64,000 bases of DNA from Puccinia triticina (taxonomy: Eukaryota > Basidiomycota > Pucciniomycetes > Pucciniales > Pucciniaceae), in assembly GCF_026914185.1 (NCBI RefSeq), contig NC_070563.1:3989001-4053000 (forward strand). Reading direction: 5' to 3'. Made by a program: the position numbers and the translations under genes. A model generated the notes under the pieces. It made no database searches. It was not told the origin of the DNA and worked only from the letters and a program-made list of their open reading frames with translations. Below, piece after piece: positions 47,601-57,064 of this stretch (its first letter is position 1; each line of letters opens with the position of its first letter).

Positions 47601-49637
47601 ACTGAAGCAAAGAACTATTCTCCCCCAAGCAACGGGTTAAGTTAGTTAATTGTGCAGGTCGAAAGTGGTGAGCCGACAGACTAACTTCAAATGGCAGGTA
47701 TTAGGGTGATTTGTGTTTGTGAAAGGAAGCTTGCAGTCAGTACTTCGTTCCAACTTCCAAAGGCGCACAGACGACGAGCGACTCACTTTCCGATGTTATT
47801 GATTCCAGCAGGCAAGTCATAGGACACAGGAGGCGGGCTATAAGCGACGATGTCCATCGCGCTTTCGGCGCCATCGCCTACTCAATCCCCAGGAAGTTCC
47901 ACCGAAACGCACACGCCACCAAAAATAAATAAATGACGTGAGTGGCTAGCAAATGGGTGGAGGTGGTGGTTGCGATGCTTCTTACCCTTGAGCTCGGCGA
48001 CTAGCCGGGACTCGATCAGGTGGCTCTTGCGGTGCCGGGCAATGACTTGCAGCGCCTCTCTTAGGACGTCTTTCTGGCCGGGCTGGTCGGCAACCTGAGT
48101 TTTTCAAAAACGGACAAATTTAAGTGTATCTTTGGGAGGATGTGGCTGGCTGGGAAGGACTGACTCCGATGGTGTAGGCCATCCAAAGCATCTCGTCGTC
48201 CACTTCAGGCACAACGTCACCCAAGGTCGCATACGCTTTGTTCAGGTCCATCAAGTTCGCCTTCTGCTCGGCCGCACTATTGGCGCTGTCTGAGACGGCC
48301 CGTAAAAGCTCGTTGGTCGGGTTTGCCTCGACCAACGTCCGGAGCGCATTCCGACTGTCACCCGCCGTCAATCGGTCTGATCAGCTGATTTACATCCGAC
48401 AATGAACAGCAACAACACGACTTGCAGTTTAGTTTTTTCTCTCCGTGTGACGCCTAGGCTGGCCCATATCTTCGCCCTTGAGTTACACGCGAGGAATGGT
48501 GATCGAGGGACGGAGAGCATTAAGAGTGTTAGCGTTTTATTATTATTATTATTTTTTTCGTTTCGCGCTTAAATTTGATCTTGGGTAAGAAGAGGAGTAA
48601 TTACGAGATCGAGTCCCAGGGCATCCTTCCTGAGATGGATTTCCCGTTGAGAGGAAGGGGCGAAAGTTTGCCTTCGAGGAGAGCATTCTGGGCAACACTA
48701 GATCACAGAAAGCAAACCGCGATCAGTGTTATGTTTGCTGAGAATACTGATGATGTGGTGTGCACATGAATACGGTATGCCAGGCCTTGTAGACGAGTTG
48801 TTCGGGGTTAGTTTTGGAGTGGACATGGTTGGGCAGATGGTTGTATTTCTTAGCATGATGGATGAGGTCGTGAGCATGGTTGCGATCGAAGACGGAGGGG
48901 ACGGCGGCCTCGATGGGGGAGTGGAAGATGCCGCGCGAACAGCCGACACAGAGGCGAGCGTCCCATCTGGAGGAGTGGTCGTACTCGAAGGTGTGGGTGG
49001 TGACGCGGGGCGATGAGGCTGATGAGGGATGGCTCTCCTGGGCGGGTGGGGAGTGGAGGTCGAAGATTGAGGCAGGGATCGGATGGAAGTGCTGGACCTG
49101 GTGGACGGCGGACTTGAGGAGCTGGAAGAAATGGTGCGGGGTTGTTGTTTTCTCTTCTTCTCGTTCTGCTTGCTGTGGTTGTTTCTGCTGCTGTGGGTGT
49201 TGCTGTTGCTGGGTGCATGGTGTGCTGAGTGGGCGGGGTGGGGACTGGGCGTCTAGGAGTTCGATGATGAGCCATTTCCATTCGATCGGACAGAAGAATG
49301 CGTTCGCGTGTGGCTTGGCGAGGATGAGTTCGTGGATGGAGAGTGGCGGGTACTTTGGGTTGTTGCTGCTGAGATGGTCGCTGGGGGCGATGGCCTGGTT
49401 CCAGATGGCCGAGTTCGTGTTGAGTTCGAGGTCCCAGATCGGGTGTGGCCACAGTTCGGAGTGGTGGTGGTGGTCGAATGTGTGTGCGAGCAGCTTGGGG
49501 GTTGCGAATGCGGGGGGGATGGGGTCTGTCTGGCTGAGGTCGATGGCCGCCGTCCGGCTGCTGGGCGAGTCGCCCATCGTTCCGAGATGGTTCGTGGCTG
49601 GCGGCCGGGGCTGGAGGGCACGAGCCTTAGCGGACAT
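44675..49637 (-). CDS. UBP2: Ubp2-type ubiquitin carboxyl-terminal hydrolase, possibly damaged
   Basis: A large multi-exon USP deubiquitinase that would remove ubiquitin (Lys63 chains in yeast Ubp2). ATG at 49637 (MSAKARALQP) opens the long N-terminal exon to about 48730; then come NELLRAVSDS..DDEMLWMAY (48360-48160), QVIARHRKSHLIESRLVAEL (48110-47985) and LPAGINNIGN ending at 47787. A 15-base microexon 47700-47686 encodes TCHL with the catalytic Cys, then SLLQYFFSVRELREILLRF (47614-47454), TPLSAVTPERELAFLALALS (from 47154) and RQNDVSECMDN. FYGKTRQSL, LYDGLDKVF and LPPILQIQLQ follow. The C-terminal half has a coiled-coil insert and the catalytic His in GGHYW (45086). The end is at TGA 44675. 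Odd points: the microexon lacks an AG acceptor, two introns would use GC donors, and an exon is duplicated. Several small introns were not fixed to the base. Confidence 0.82.
47067..47494 (-). repeat. 214-bp tandem duplication inside UBP2
   Basis: 47067-47280 and 47281-47494 are adjacent copies with about five differences. Each contains an intron plus flanking exon sequence. The duplication creates an extra exon at 47368-47240, exactly 129 bases (43 codons), in frame. Its donor is GCATGA (47239), where the upstream copy has GTATGA (47453). Confidence 0.93.
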
Positions 49638-49752
49638 GGTTTCGCACACAGTTAAAACGGTAAACGGCCGTGCTGCGGGGCACCTGCTGCGCGGAAACAC
49701 ACAGCCCGGCCAGGCGCAGGAATCCAGGATGACGCACACCACCCTCCACACC
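49638..49752. promoter_or_regulatory. divergent promoter between UBP2 and PRE2
   Basis: Only 115 bases separate the two start codons, which point away from each other. I see no TATA box. An upstream in-frame ATG for PRE2 exists at 49729. Confidence 0.55.
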
Positions 49753-50949
49753 ATGTCGCTCAGCGGATTCCTCCAGGAGCTCGCGACCACCGAACACCGG
49801 CTGGCCGAGCGAGAATGCGAAGCGGCCCAGAAGGACTATGCCCTCCACCAGCACCCGGTCGACCTCGGACGGACGCCGGTGCCAAGGTTCGACCTCCCAG
49901 GAGTGGAAGACGTCAGCCGCATCCCCCCCGATCTCGCTCTCTCTCTCTGCAGCTGACACTCCGAGCACTCGCCCATCAGCCCGTGTCCTTCCTGCGAGCG
50001 CACACCGACGACCGCTCTGCCGATGCCAAGATCAAGATCAAGCACGGCACCACCACCCTCGCCTTCCGATTCAAACACGGCATCATCGTCGCCGTCGATT
50101 CCAGGGCCACCGCTGGGAGCTATATCGCTAGTGGCACCGTCAAAAAGGGTACATCCCCCCCACTCAGACTGTCTGTCTATGCTCACAGCCCTAAAACAAA
50201 CCTTGGATTTTTTTCGGGGGGTTAGTCATCGAGATCAACCCTTTTCTGCTGGGCACCATGGCCGGAGGAGCCGCCGACTGCCAGTACTGGGAAGTAAGTG
50301 AAGGATGACTTCTTTGTGCTTCTCTCTCTCTGATTTGGATTGCGAAACTGAGTTTTTTTTTTTTTTTTTTTTTTGGCATCACAAAAGACCTATCTAGGCA
50401 TCCAATGCCGCTTGCACGAGCTACGAAACAAGAGCCGGATCTCTGTGGCCGCGGCCTCCAAGTACCTTTCGAACCTGGTGTACAGCTACAAGGGCATGGG
50501 GCTCTCCATGGGCACGATGATCTGCGGCTGGGACGGCTCGGGCCCGGGGCTGTACTACGTCGACTCGGACGGGACCCGGCTCAAGGGCGACGTGTTCTCG
50601 GTCGGCTCCGGATCCACCTTCGCGTATGGCGTCCTCGACCAGGGCTACCATTGGGACCTCTCCGTCGACGACGCCCTCGAGCTCGGTCGACGGAGCATCT
50701 ATGCCGCCGGCCACCGCGACGCGTTCTCCGGTAACACACTCAACCTCTACCACGTCAAGGAGGACGGCTGGCATTTCATCAACAACTATGACGTCAGCTC
50801 CCTCTTCCTCTTTACCCTCCCTGATGATGATCGCCATTTTCTAATCACTCCCTGATATGTATATATATATACAGTTTAACAAACTTCACTACGATATGGC
50901 TTACGGCTACGAAGAAAGGTTGAAGAAAGATGCAGCCCCCTTAGCATGA
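49753..50949 (+). CDS. PRE2: 20S proteasome subunit beta type-5 (chymotrypsin-like)
   Basis: Five exons: 49753 to about 49902 or 49911, 49953-50148, 50226-50293, 50388-50792, 50875-50949; about 297 residues. The propeptide ends at KIKIKHG and the mature chain begins [11 protein letters not shown], with the nucleophile Thr1. D17 in [10 protein letters not shown] and K33 in SGTVKK complete the catalytic set. Further family blocks are [82 protein letters not shown] and LYHVKEDGW. It forms the chymotrypsin-like site of the inner ring. Exon 1 has two possible phase-0 donors (49903 or 49912) because the intron is very short. No defect is seen. It is head-to-head with the deubiquitinase gene. Confidence 0.96.
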
Positions 50950-51448
50950 ATCCAGCGAAAGAGAGAAATGGAGGTCCTGTAATCGCAACATGCCTCAAGG
51001 CAGATCATGACATGTCGAGCTTGCGAAACGAAGACTCCTCCTTTCCATACTTGTCGTTTTCGTTTGTTTGTTTGCAAAAATACATGTAATTTAAAACCTC
51101 AAACTGAACACCGATGAGCGCGCTAAATGCGAGCGGGACACCAGAAGCAGCCCTCCAAAGGAGGGACTTCTACCGATGCGCCGCTGTGTGTACATGGCAG
51201 TTGGATGGAACGAGTGTAATTTATTGTACAGAGAGCTGCGGAAATGAGTGACAAGAGGAAAGGTTGAAACAAAATAACGAAAAAGAAATGGAAGCTAAAT
51301 GGTACACAGGAAAGGAGATATGTACATGAACTGGAAAAGCGCAGAGCAAGAAAAAAAAGGGAAAAGGAAGTGGAGCCAGAACTTTAAACAAGCAAAAATA
51401 TGTACATGGAATCAAAAGGGAAGAGCAAGGAGATGGAAGGGAAGCTGA
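50950..51448. other. intergenic between convergent genes
   Basis: This holds the 3' untranslated regions of PRE2 and of the small minus-strand gene. No further feature is supported. Confidence 0.5.
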
Positions 51449-52089
51449 CTAATCAATGTTGTCCGGGGTGAAACTGGCAGCATGCGGGTTTTGCTGTTCC
51501 ATTCGAGCTGACATGGCCTCCAGTTGAGTTTTGAGTGCCTGCACCTGTTTCCCCATCTGTTCGGATTGTAGTGCCTGCGCAGCAACCATCTGTTCAAATT
51601 GTAGTGCCAGTGCAGCAACAGAGTCTCGAAGTGCAGCAACAGAGTCTTGAGATTCAATGGTCTTGTGTACTTTTCTCAAAAAAAATTGTTAGTATTTGAC
51701 AGAGTAGTGTACAGGAAAAACATTTACTCACCAACAAGCACCACTATGACAGAACCGGCAAAGGCGTAAAGCATCGTATCTTTAATTACAAAGGGAAAAA
51801 ACATAAGAAAGGCAAAAAAAGTAAGCAAGATGTTCAAGTTTTATGTACAAAAAAAAAATATAAGTATGTACTCACCTGGGTTGCTATTAGAGATCTTTTC
51901 AACAAGAGAAGAGACAAGTTTATCAATATGGGTTTCCGTCAGCTGGAAGAATTTTTCTGTAAGGCAAAAGGTTCAGCTTTTTATGATGAAAAGCAGGGTC
52001 AAGAGATACTGACCACATATCTTCTTGGCAGCTGTATCCATAAAAACCACAAGCCAGGACGTGCCTTCCACCGGGGGAGGTTGCGCCAT
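51449..52089 (-). CDS. small single-pass membrane protein with coiled coil
   Basis: Four exons, 52089-52014, 51956-51876, 51779-51732 and 51669-51449, fit in phase and give 141 residues. The start is MAQPPPVEGTSWLVVFMD; exon 2 reads KFFQLTETHIDKLVSSLVEK. Exon 3 is a hydrophobic segment (DTMLYAFAGSVIVVLV) long enough to cross a membrane. Exon 4 is heptad-like with internal repeats (DSVAALRDSVAAL, LQFEQMVAAQ, LQSEQMGKQ), ending AASFTPDNID. The third intron uses the inner acceptor AAAAG because it keeps the frame. The family is not recognised; membrane topology suggests an organelle or tail-region anchor, but this is a guess. The start codon lies next to a minisatellite that must contain its promoter. 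Confidence 0.65.
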
Positions 52090-52440
52090 GAGATGCGGTG
52101 GATGCGGCGGTGGATACGCGGCGGATGCGGCGGTGGATACGCGGTGGATACGCGGCGGATGCGGCGGTGGATACGCGGTGGATACGCGGCGGATGCGGCG
52201 GTGGATACGCGGTGGATACGGCGGCGGATGCGGCGGTGGATACCACGACGGACACGAGGGTGATGCGGCGGTGGATGTGGCGGTGGATACCACGACGGAC
52301 ACGAGGGTGATACGGCGGTGGATGCGGCGGTGGATACCACAACGGACACGAGGATGATACGGCGGTGGATGCGGCGGTGGATACCACGACGGACACAAGG
52401 GTAGATACGGCGGCGGATTCGATGGTGGATTCGACGGTGG
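52090..52440. repeat. GCGGTGGATACG minisatellite
   Basis: Tandem 12-15 base units (GCGGTGGATACG, GCGGCGGATGCG) to about 52240, then a longer unit including CCACGACGGACACGAGGGTG repeated three to four times. It is open in all six frames, so the Pro/His/Arg-rich frames on the minus strand are artefacts. It lies immediately upstream of the small membrane-protein gene. Confidence 0.92.
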
Positions 52441-52452
52441 CTGAGAAGATGA

Positions 52453-52968
52453 GATGAGGGAGTGCCCTTCCACGGCACCAGCATCACGGTTGGTGATTGG
52501 GCTAGTGGCCTCAGAACCCAATTTCAACCAACCGTTGACGCTTTCGATGCGCTACAAAAAAAACAACCTCTGTGCCTTCATCCACGCCTGCAGGCCGTTT
52601 GTGGATCTGCCCGCGCAGCCGATATCATGGCGGCCATCGGGTGGTCCGAGGACTCCACTCATCTCGACATCCTGCCCCAGTATCGCAACGAGGACGCGGT
52701 CAGAACCGACCCCGAAGGGTATGCAAAGCTGATTGAAGATTCAGCAAGAGCGGGCCAGGTTCTTTGGGATATGTTCACGACTCTAGGCAACGTGGAATAC
52801 TCGGAACGCGATCCGGAAGCTCGGAGGCTCGAATGGACCAGTCTCGACACTGGCCTTTCCTTCCCAGGCGTTCACTTAGCAGAAGGCAATCTAATGCAAA
52901 AGCTTGTCTATAAGAAGGATGGCACTGGAGCACTGATCACAAAGGATTCATCATTCTTGTCATCTTAG
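52453..52968 (+). CDS. hypothetical protein, 5' end unresolved
   Basis: A frame open from the stop at 52450 reads FHGTSITVGDWASGLRTQF, LHPRLQAVCGSARAADIMAA, DILPQYRNEDAVRTDPEGY and LWDMFTTLGNVEYSERDPEA and ends at TAG 52966. Even composition and lack of repeats look like real coding sequence of about 170 residues. No ATG occurs in the first 50 codons, so the first exon is probably missing or was replaced by the minisatellite on its left. The family is not recognised. Confidence 0.45.
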   Translation, partial: DEGVPFHGTSITVGDWASGLRTQFQPTVDAFDALQKKQPLCLHPRLQAVCGSARAADIMAAIGWSEDSTHLDILPQYRNEDAVRTDPEGYAKLIEDSARAGQVLWDMFTTLGNVEYSERDPEARRLEWTSLDTGLSFPGVHLAEGNLMQKLVYKKDGTGALITKDSSFLSS

Positions 52969-53171
52969 CGGACAATCTCATCACCTGATACCAATCAGAC
53001 ATTTTTTTATTTATTTATGGCTAGTAGTTGCCCGGTGTTTCAACAAGATGAAGCGAGCTCGCCTATGCCGGCCAGTCCGGGTGCTCATTTCTATCAGGTG
53101 CTATACTCAATGATTAAACAAGGAGAACAATTGGGGGAGTGGGGCATCCCATGGCGGGCTCCTAAACAAAT
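52969..53171. other. short intergenic region between convergent genes
   Basis: No feature is seen; it includes the 3' ends of the two neighbours. Confidence 0.4.
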
Positions 53172-54240
53172 CTAGCATGTAACGCCTCGGACGGACTGGA
53201 CTACCTTGACGAGACCGGCGTTGTGCCAAACCTTCTTCAACTTGCGCATGGTGTCGGGGACGCTTTTGACCGAGCTGAGATAGGTGAGCAGGGGTGCGAT
53301 GGCCATGAGACCGCCTTCTTGCGATTTTTCACCGTGGTATCAACGGACGTGTATCACGTTATCGTTCTGAGACCTGATCGAGTAGTAGGGGTCGTCGTCG
53401 ACAAACACCACATCTTCTAAGCTTCCAAACAACAACATGTCCTTTGTGCGCAACCGGTCCTCTATGGGGCAATCGTCGGCCGACAGGATTTTGAAGAACA
53501 GGGTTTTGTTGTCCGGATAGGCCTGTAAGTAACGGGTCGTGATTTTGTCGCAGATTTTTGACGCGTACTCGGCTGAGCTTGAGGTATAAATAGCGATTTT
53601 GGAATAGTGAACCTTCATCTCGTGCAGGAAGGCAATGCACGCGGGGTGGATACTGATGGTGTAGCCTGACCCGTTATTGCAGAACACATGGAAGTCGCAG
53701 GGGTGTTTCTCCCTGCAAATTAAGGTGTTGTCGAGGTCTAGAACGAGAGTTTTTTCTTTTTTTTTTTTCTTCTTGGGGACGTCTTGCTCAAGAGGAGGCT
53801 TGCAAAGTGTCGACTTCCGCTCGCGGATCCACCCCTCGAAGCGGTCCATGTTCCGGATGCAGTAATAACCATCGAGGACTGAATCTTCGACTGTCTCGGA
53901 TCCTTTGAAGAGGGTTTCTACCGCTTCTCCAGCGTGCTTCGTTGTTGGAGCAACGCCGCTATTTCTTTTGTTTTCGATTATTGTTGTTATTTTTCTGTTT
54001 GGGGATCTCGCTATCGGCGGTGGCGGCGGCCGGATGCTTGGCAGTGGCAGCGGCCGGATGCTCGGCAGTGGCAGCGGCCGGATCCTCAGCTGTGGCAGGA
54101 GAGACGGTCCCTACGGTTTGGGCGCGCACGATGTCATCAGTGTCGGCAGCAATTGGTGCAGCAAGAGCGCCTGGCAGGCATCAGCGATAAACTTACGAGT
54201 CGTATCATTCTGGTCATCGGATGAGTTTCCTGGATCTAAA
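53172..54240 (-). pseudogene. FCP1/NIF-type HAD phosphatase with in-frame TGA
   Basis: From the ATG at 53849 the minus frame gives a Lys-rich stretch, then TLVLDLDNTLICREK with the DxDxT catalytic motif of SCP/FCP1/TIM50-type phosphatases. The fold continues with SIHPACIAFLHEM, IAIYTSSSAEYASKI, FFKILSADDCPIEDRL and the acidic motif VVFVDDDPYYSI. After VIHVR a TGA occurs at 53340-53342, yet the same frame continues YHGEKSQEGGLMAIAPLLTY, as in complete family members, to TAG at 53172. Upstream, frames near 53860-54230 (LDGYYCIRN; an EHPAAATAKHPAAATA repeat) look like its N-terminal part but shift frame near 53965. Members dephosphorylate Ser/Thr residues, often of the RNA polymerase II tail. 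Either a decaying gene or a readthrough case. Confidence 0.7.
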
Positions 54241-54283
54241 GGAAATCAGGAGGGCTGACTTCGTTTGAACTTTGGGTTGCTTC

Positions 54284-54415
54284 GAACTTAACCCAAGTCC
54301 CTCGCTGCTGCGGGCGTCTGGTCTTGCGAAGCAAGCCTCCGATAGCCCTCGGCAGGAGGTGTCGGAGGCTCGCTTCGCGAGTCACACCCCCGCAGCAGCG
54401 AGGGACTTTGTTAAC
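54284..54415. repeat. self-complementary mini-element 1
   Basis: GAACTTAACCCAAGTCCC at the left pairs with GGGACTTTGTTAAC at the right. The whole 130 bases fold into one hairpin through CTCGCTGCTGCGGG / CCCGCAGCAGCGAG. Confidence 0.75.
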
Positions 54416-54431
54416 GGGGTTGCTTGGGCTC

Positions 54432-54540
54432 CTAACTTAGCTAATTCCCGCCTCGGTGGAGCGAAGCGACCTCCGAAGGAGTCGGAGGGTCCCCGCGGGA
54501 CGGCGTCCCCCCTCCAATAGCGGGACTTAGTTAAGTTAGC
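54432..54540. repeat. self-complementary mini-element 2
   Basis: CTAACTTAGCTAATTCCCG pairs with CGGGACTTAGTTAAGTTAG; the inner part has GGAGCGAAGCGACCTCC. Only 16 bases from the previous copy. Confidence 0.7.
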
Positions 54541-54635
54541 TTGGGCTCTTCGTCTAAGTTTGACGCGGCTGAAAAGAGAATGGGAGTTCCCAGCTCAAGC
54601 ATCAAAACAACTAGACTCAATCCCCTCAATAACCC

Positions 54636-55068
54636 GAACTTGACTAAGTCCCTCTCTCGCCTGAGGCTTTGCCGGAGGGACTTATGACTTATCAGGAATT
54701 CTCGCATGAGAGAACCAGATATTTCAGCCCTCATTTTGTTACATCCGCCATATCTCATGTAATTCTCAACCATCATTCACAAGACCAACTTTTTATACAT
54801 TGCATGCTTTTTCTCACATTTTACACATTTTTCAGATTCTCTATTTCTTAACTCAAAGTTTTTAAACATCTGATTGAGAAAATAATGATTCAATAAAAGT
54901 ACAGCGCTTTGGCTGAGCGCGCTCGGACCTTTTCTGTGTGATGAGTTGAGTTCTGGTGGTTCAAAGGAAAACACCACCAAAACGAAAATATCTCCCATGC
55001 AAGAATTCCTGATAAGTCATAAGTCCCTCAGGCAAAGCCTCAGGCGAGAGAGGGACTTAGTTAAGTTC
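54636..55068. mobile_element. 433-bp TIR element of the AACTTAACTAAGTCCC family
   Basis: Left end GAACTTGACTAAGTCCC and right end, read inward, GAACTTAACTAAGTCCC. The inverted arms extend about 85 bases through TCTCTCGCCTGAGGCTTTGC and GACTTATCAGGAATTCT. The centre is AT-rich without a gene. This is the only copy with a loop large enough to call it a TIR element. Confidence 0.8.
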
Positions 55069-55084
55069 GTCAATAACCAGTTCG

Positions 55085-55170
55085 TGCAAGTCATCAGGAG
55101 GAAACAACCCTCTTGATGAAGGGTGCAGACTGGTCATCAAGAGGACTCAGTCCCCTCAATGACCGGCATG
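55085..55170. repeat. short dyad group
   Basis: CATCAGGAGG..CCTCTTGATG and TGGTCATCAAGAGG..CCTCAATGACCGG: two dyads of the GATGACCGG family between mini-elements. Confidence 0.65.
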
Positions 55171-55174
55171 GGTC

Positions 55175-55231
55175 AAACTTAATTAAGTCCAAAGGTGGAG
55201 GCGCAAAGCGCCTCCGCTGGAGGGACTTATG
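55175..55231 (+). repeat. self-complementary mini-element 4
   Basis: AAACTTAATTAAGTCC, a GGAGGCGCAAAGCGCCTCC hairpin, then GGAGGGACTTATGC; the shortest complete copy. Confidence 0.7.
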
Positions 55232-55824
55232 CAGTATTGGTGATATAGGACTGAGAGCAATGCCCAAAATCACCATGCCCCACAAGTGTTGCTATAGCTC
55301 CGCAACCTCCATTGAATCCATCAATATTTCTTGATGATCTGAAAGCTGTGCATCTTTTCTAATTTTTGATGCACTAAAATCAACATAGGTCCTCCTGCTT
55401 TGCTCAGAATACCATCTTGAAGATGGTGGACTGCGAAAGCCAACACCAAGCTACTTAAAACAGCATCTCAAGTGCAATCCCATAACTTGCCTTGAGAAAA
55501 AAAATGACAGAAAAGGTGCCTAAAAGTGCAGGATTATTTTGGGAACATGCATTTGCCACAGTTCAAACCAAATCCCAAGGGTGCCAATTCAAAAAACAAC
55601 AATGTCTTGAATTTTTTAGCAAGCATGAGGTTTTTTTTGCTACATACCTTGTATCTTGAGTTGGGAGGGAGAAAAATTCATATGAAGGTGGCAGGAGATA
55701 GCAATACTTCTGATAATTAAGTATAAACATAGAGGGTGATTAAACAAAGACAGCACTTTTAAGGAGCCTTAGCATAAAAAAGGAAGGAATATTGGCATTT
55801 ATCACAGGCAAGTTTCACCAATAA
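55232..55824. other. intergenic, no gene seen
   Basis: AT-rich unique sequence with no motif. Short open frames only. Confidence 0.45.
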
Positions 55825-55888
55825 GGCGTAAGTCCCTCCCAAAGGGAGACCAAAGGCCTCCCTTTGGGAGGTACTTAGTTAAGTTAGG
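55825..55888 (-). repeat. self-complementary mini-element 5
   Basis: GGCGTAAGTCCC at the left, CCTCCCAAAGGGAGACC folding on GGCCTCCCTTTGGGAGG, and TACTTAGTTAAGTTAG at the right. It is in inverse orientation to copy 4. Confidence 0.7.
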
Positions 55889-56054
55889 GCATGAGTACCC
55901 TGCCCTGTTGATGGCGGGACTGACTGGTCATCAAGAGGGTTGAGTCTTCTCAATGACCGGTCTGCACCCATCATCACAAGGGTTACTGCCACACCTTTAT
56001 TCACATAGAGTGGCGGGTGTTGACCAGGGGTACCCGGGCACCTGGTGTGTTTTT

Positions 56055-56459
56055 TAGAGCTGTTCAATTTGAGCCCGGGTACCTGGAGCCTTTTATGCCT
56101 AGAATGAGACAACCGCACCCGCAGAGAGGGTACCGGCGGTACCCGCGCGGATATTTGTGGGTACCTGCCACTGTAGTGCCAACTGCTGTTGGAGTTTCTC
56201 AATGTGATTGAGGTAAATTCTGGTTGTTGGATGGAGTGGACAAGCGCACAGCCAAGGCCTTGGATCCCATCAGATATGAGTCCTGACTGCGTTGCAAAAT
56301 GGTTGGTCCTCAGCCTGCACAGCTCAGCTGTATCCATGAGTGGGTGTGGATGACCAATATCCGGGTACCCCCATGCTTTTTTGCAGGATCCCGGACATCC
56401 ACATCCAAACCCCCACACGCTGGTGGGTACCCGCAATGGGTTTGTTTTGACCAGCTCTA
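56055..56459. mobile_element. 405-bp hAT-type MITE
   Basis: Left end TAGAGCTGTTCAATTTG and right end, read inward, TAGAGCTGGTCAAAACAAA. The flanks GTGTTTTT (56047-56054) and GTGTTTTA (56460-56467) form an 8-bp duplication with one change, the hAT hallmark. CCGGGTACC words lie just inside both ends. No coding capacity. Confidence 0.85.
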
Positions 56460-56649
56460 GTGTTTTAATTCCAACACCCGGCACCTGCGGGCGGGTAACC
56501 ACGGCATACAGTGGGTGCTGGGGGCCTCCATCACTTGGCAATCCTTAAGCTCCACCCAGTGGTTTTCCAGCAGAACTTGTGCGCCCCCCCAAGGAAAAAA
56601 AAACAACTCCCGCAACCCCCAGATACCTCAGCTGCATATCATTTGGGGT

Positions 56650-56790
56650 GATTGTACCTTGATGACCAGGGCCAACCAGTCATCAAGGCATACACCTCGA
56701 TGACCAGCCAGCTGGCTGTCCATTGAGGTATGTAGGTACCTTGATGATCAGAGCCTATTGGTCATCAAGGCATACACCTCAATGACCTCA
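56650..56790. repeat. dyad group
   Basis: TTGATGACCAGG..CAGTCATCAAGGC and TCGATGACCAGC units with ACCTTGATGA joints, diverged by CG to CA/TG changes. Confidence 0.65.
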
Positions 56791-57064
56791 TTTTTGAAAC
56801 TGCAACTGCCCAGGTTTCCATTTCTCTCACTTTACACATATTTCACTCTTTTTTCCTTCCCCCAGATGAATATGCATGTTCACCTTCTGCCCACAACCTG
56901 TCTCTCAGTTGTAATAGGTACAAAGTCCCCTCATTGGGATAATCTAGAGATGGTAAACGGGTACTCATTGCTGGTTACCCGGTACTCATTTGGCCCTACA
57001 GGTACCCACCGGCGGGTGTCCAGAATTCTGGTGGGGAGGACGGCGGGTACCTCAGTCAGCCGGT

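Noticed and set aside
51973..52527. Pro/His/Arg-rich proteins on the minus strand
   Set aside because: They are translations of the GCGGTGGATACG minisatellite in all frames.
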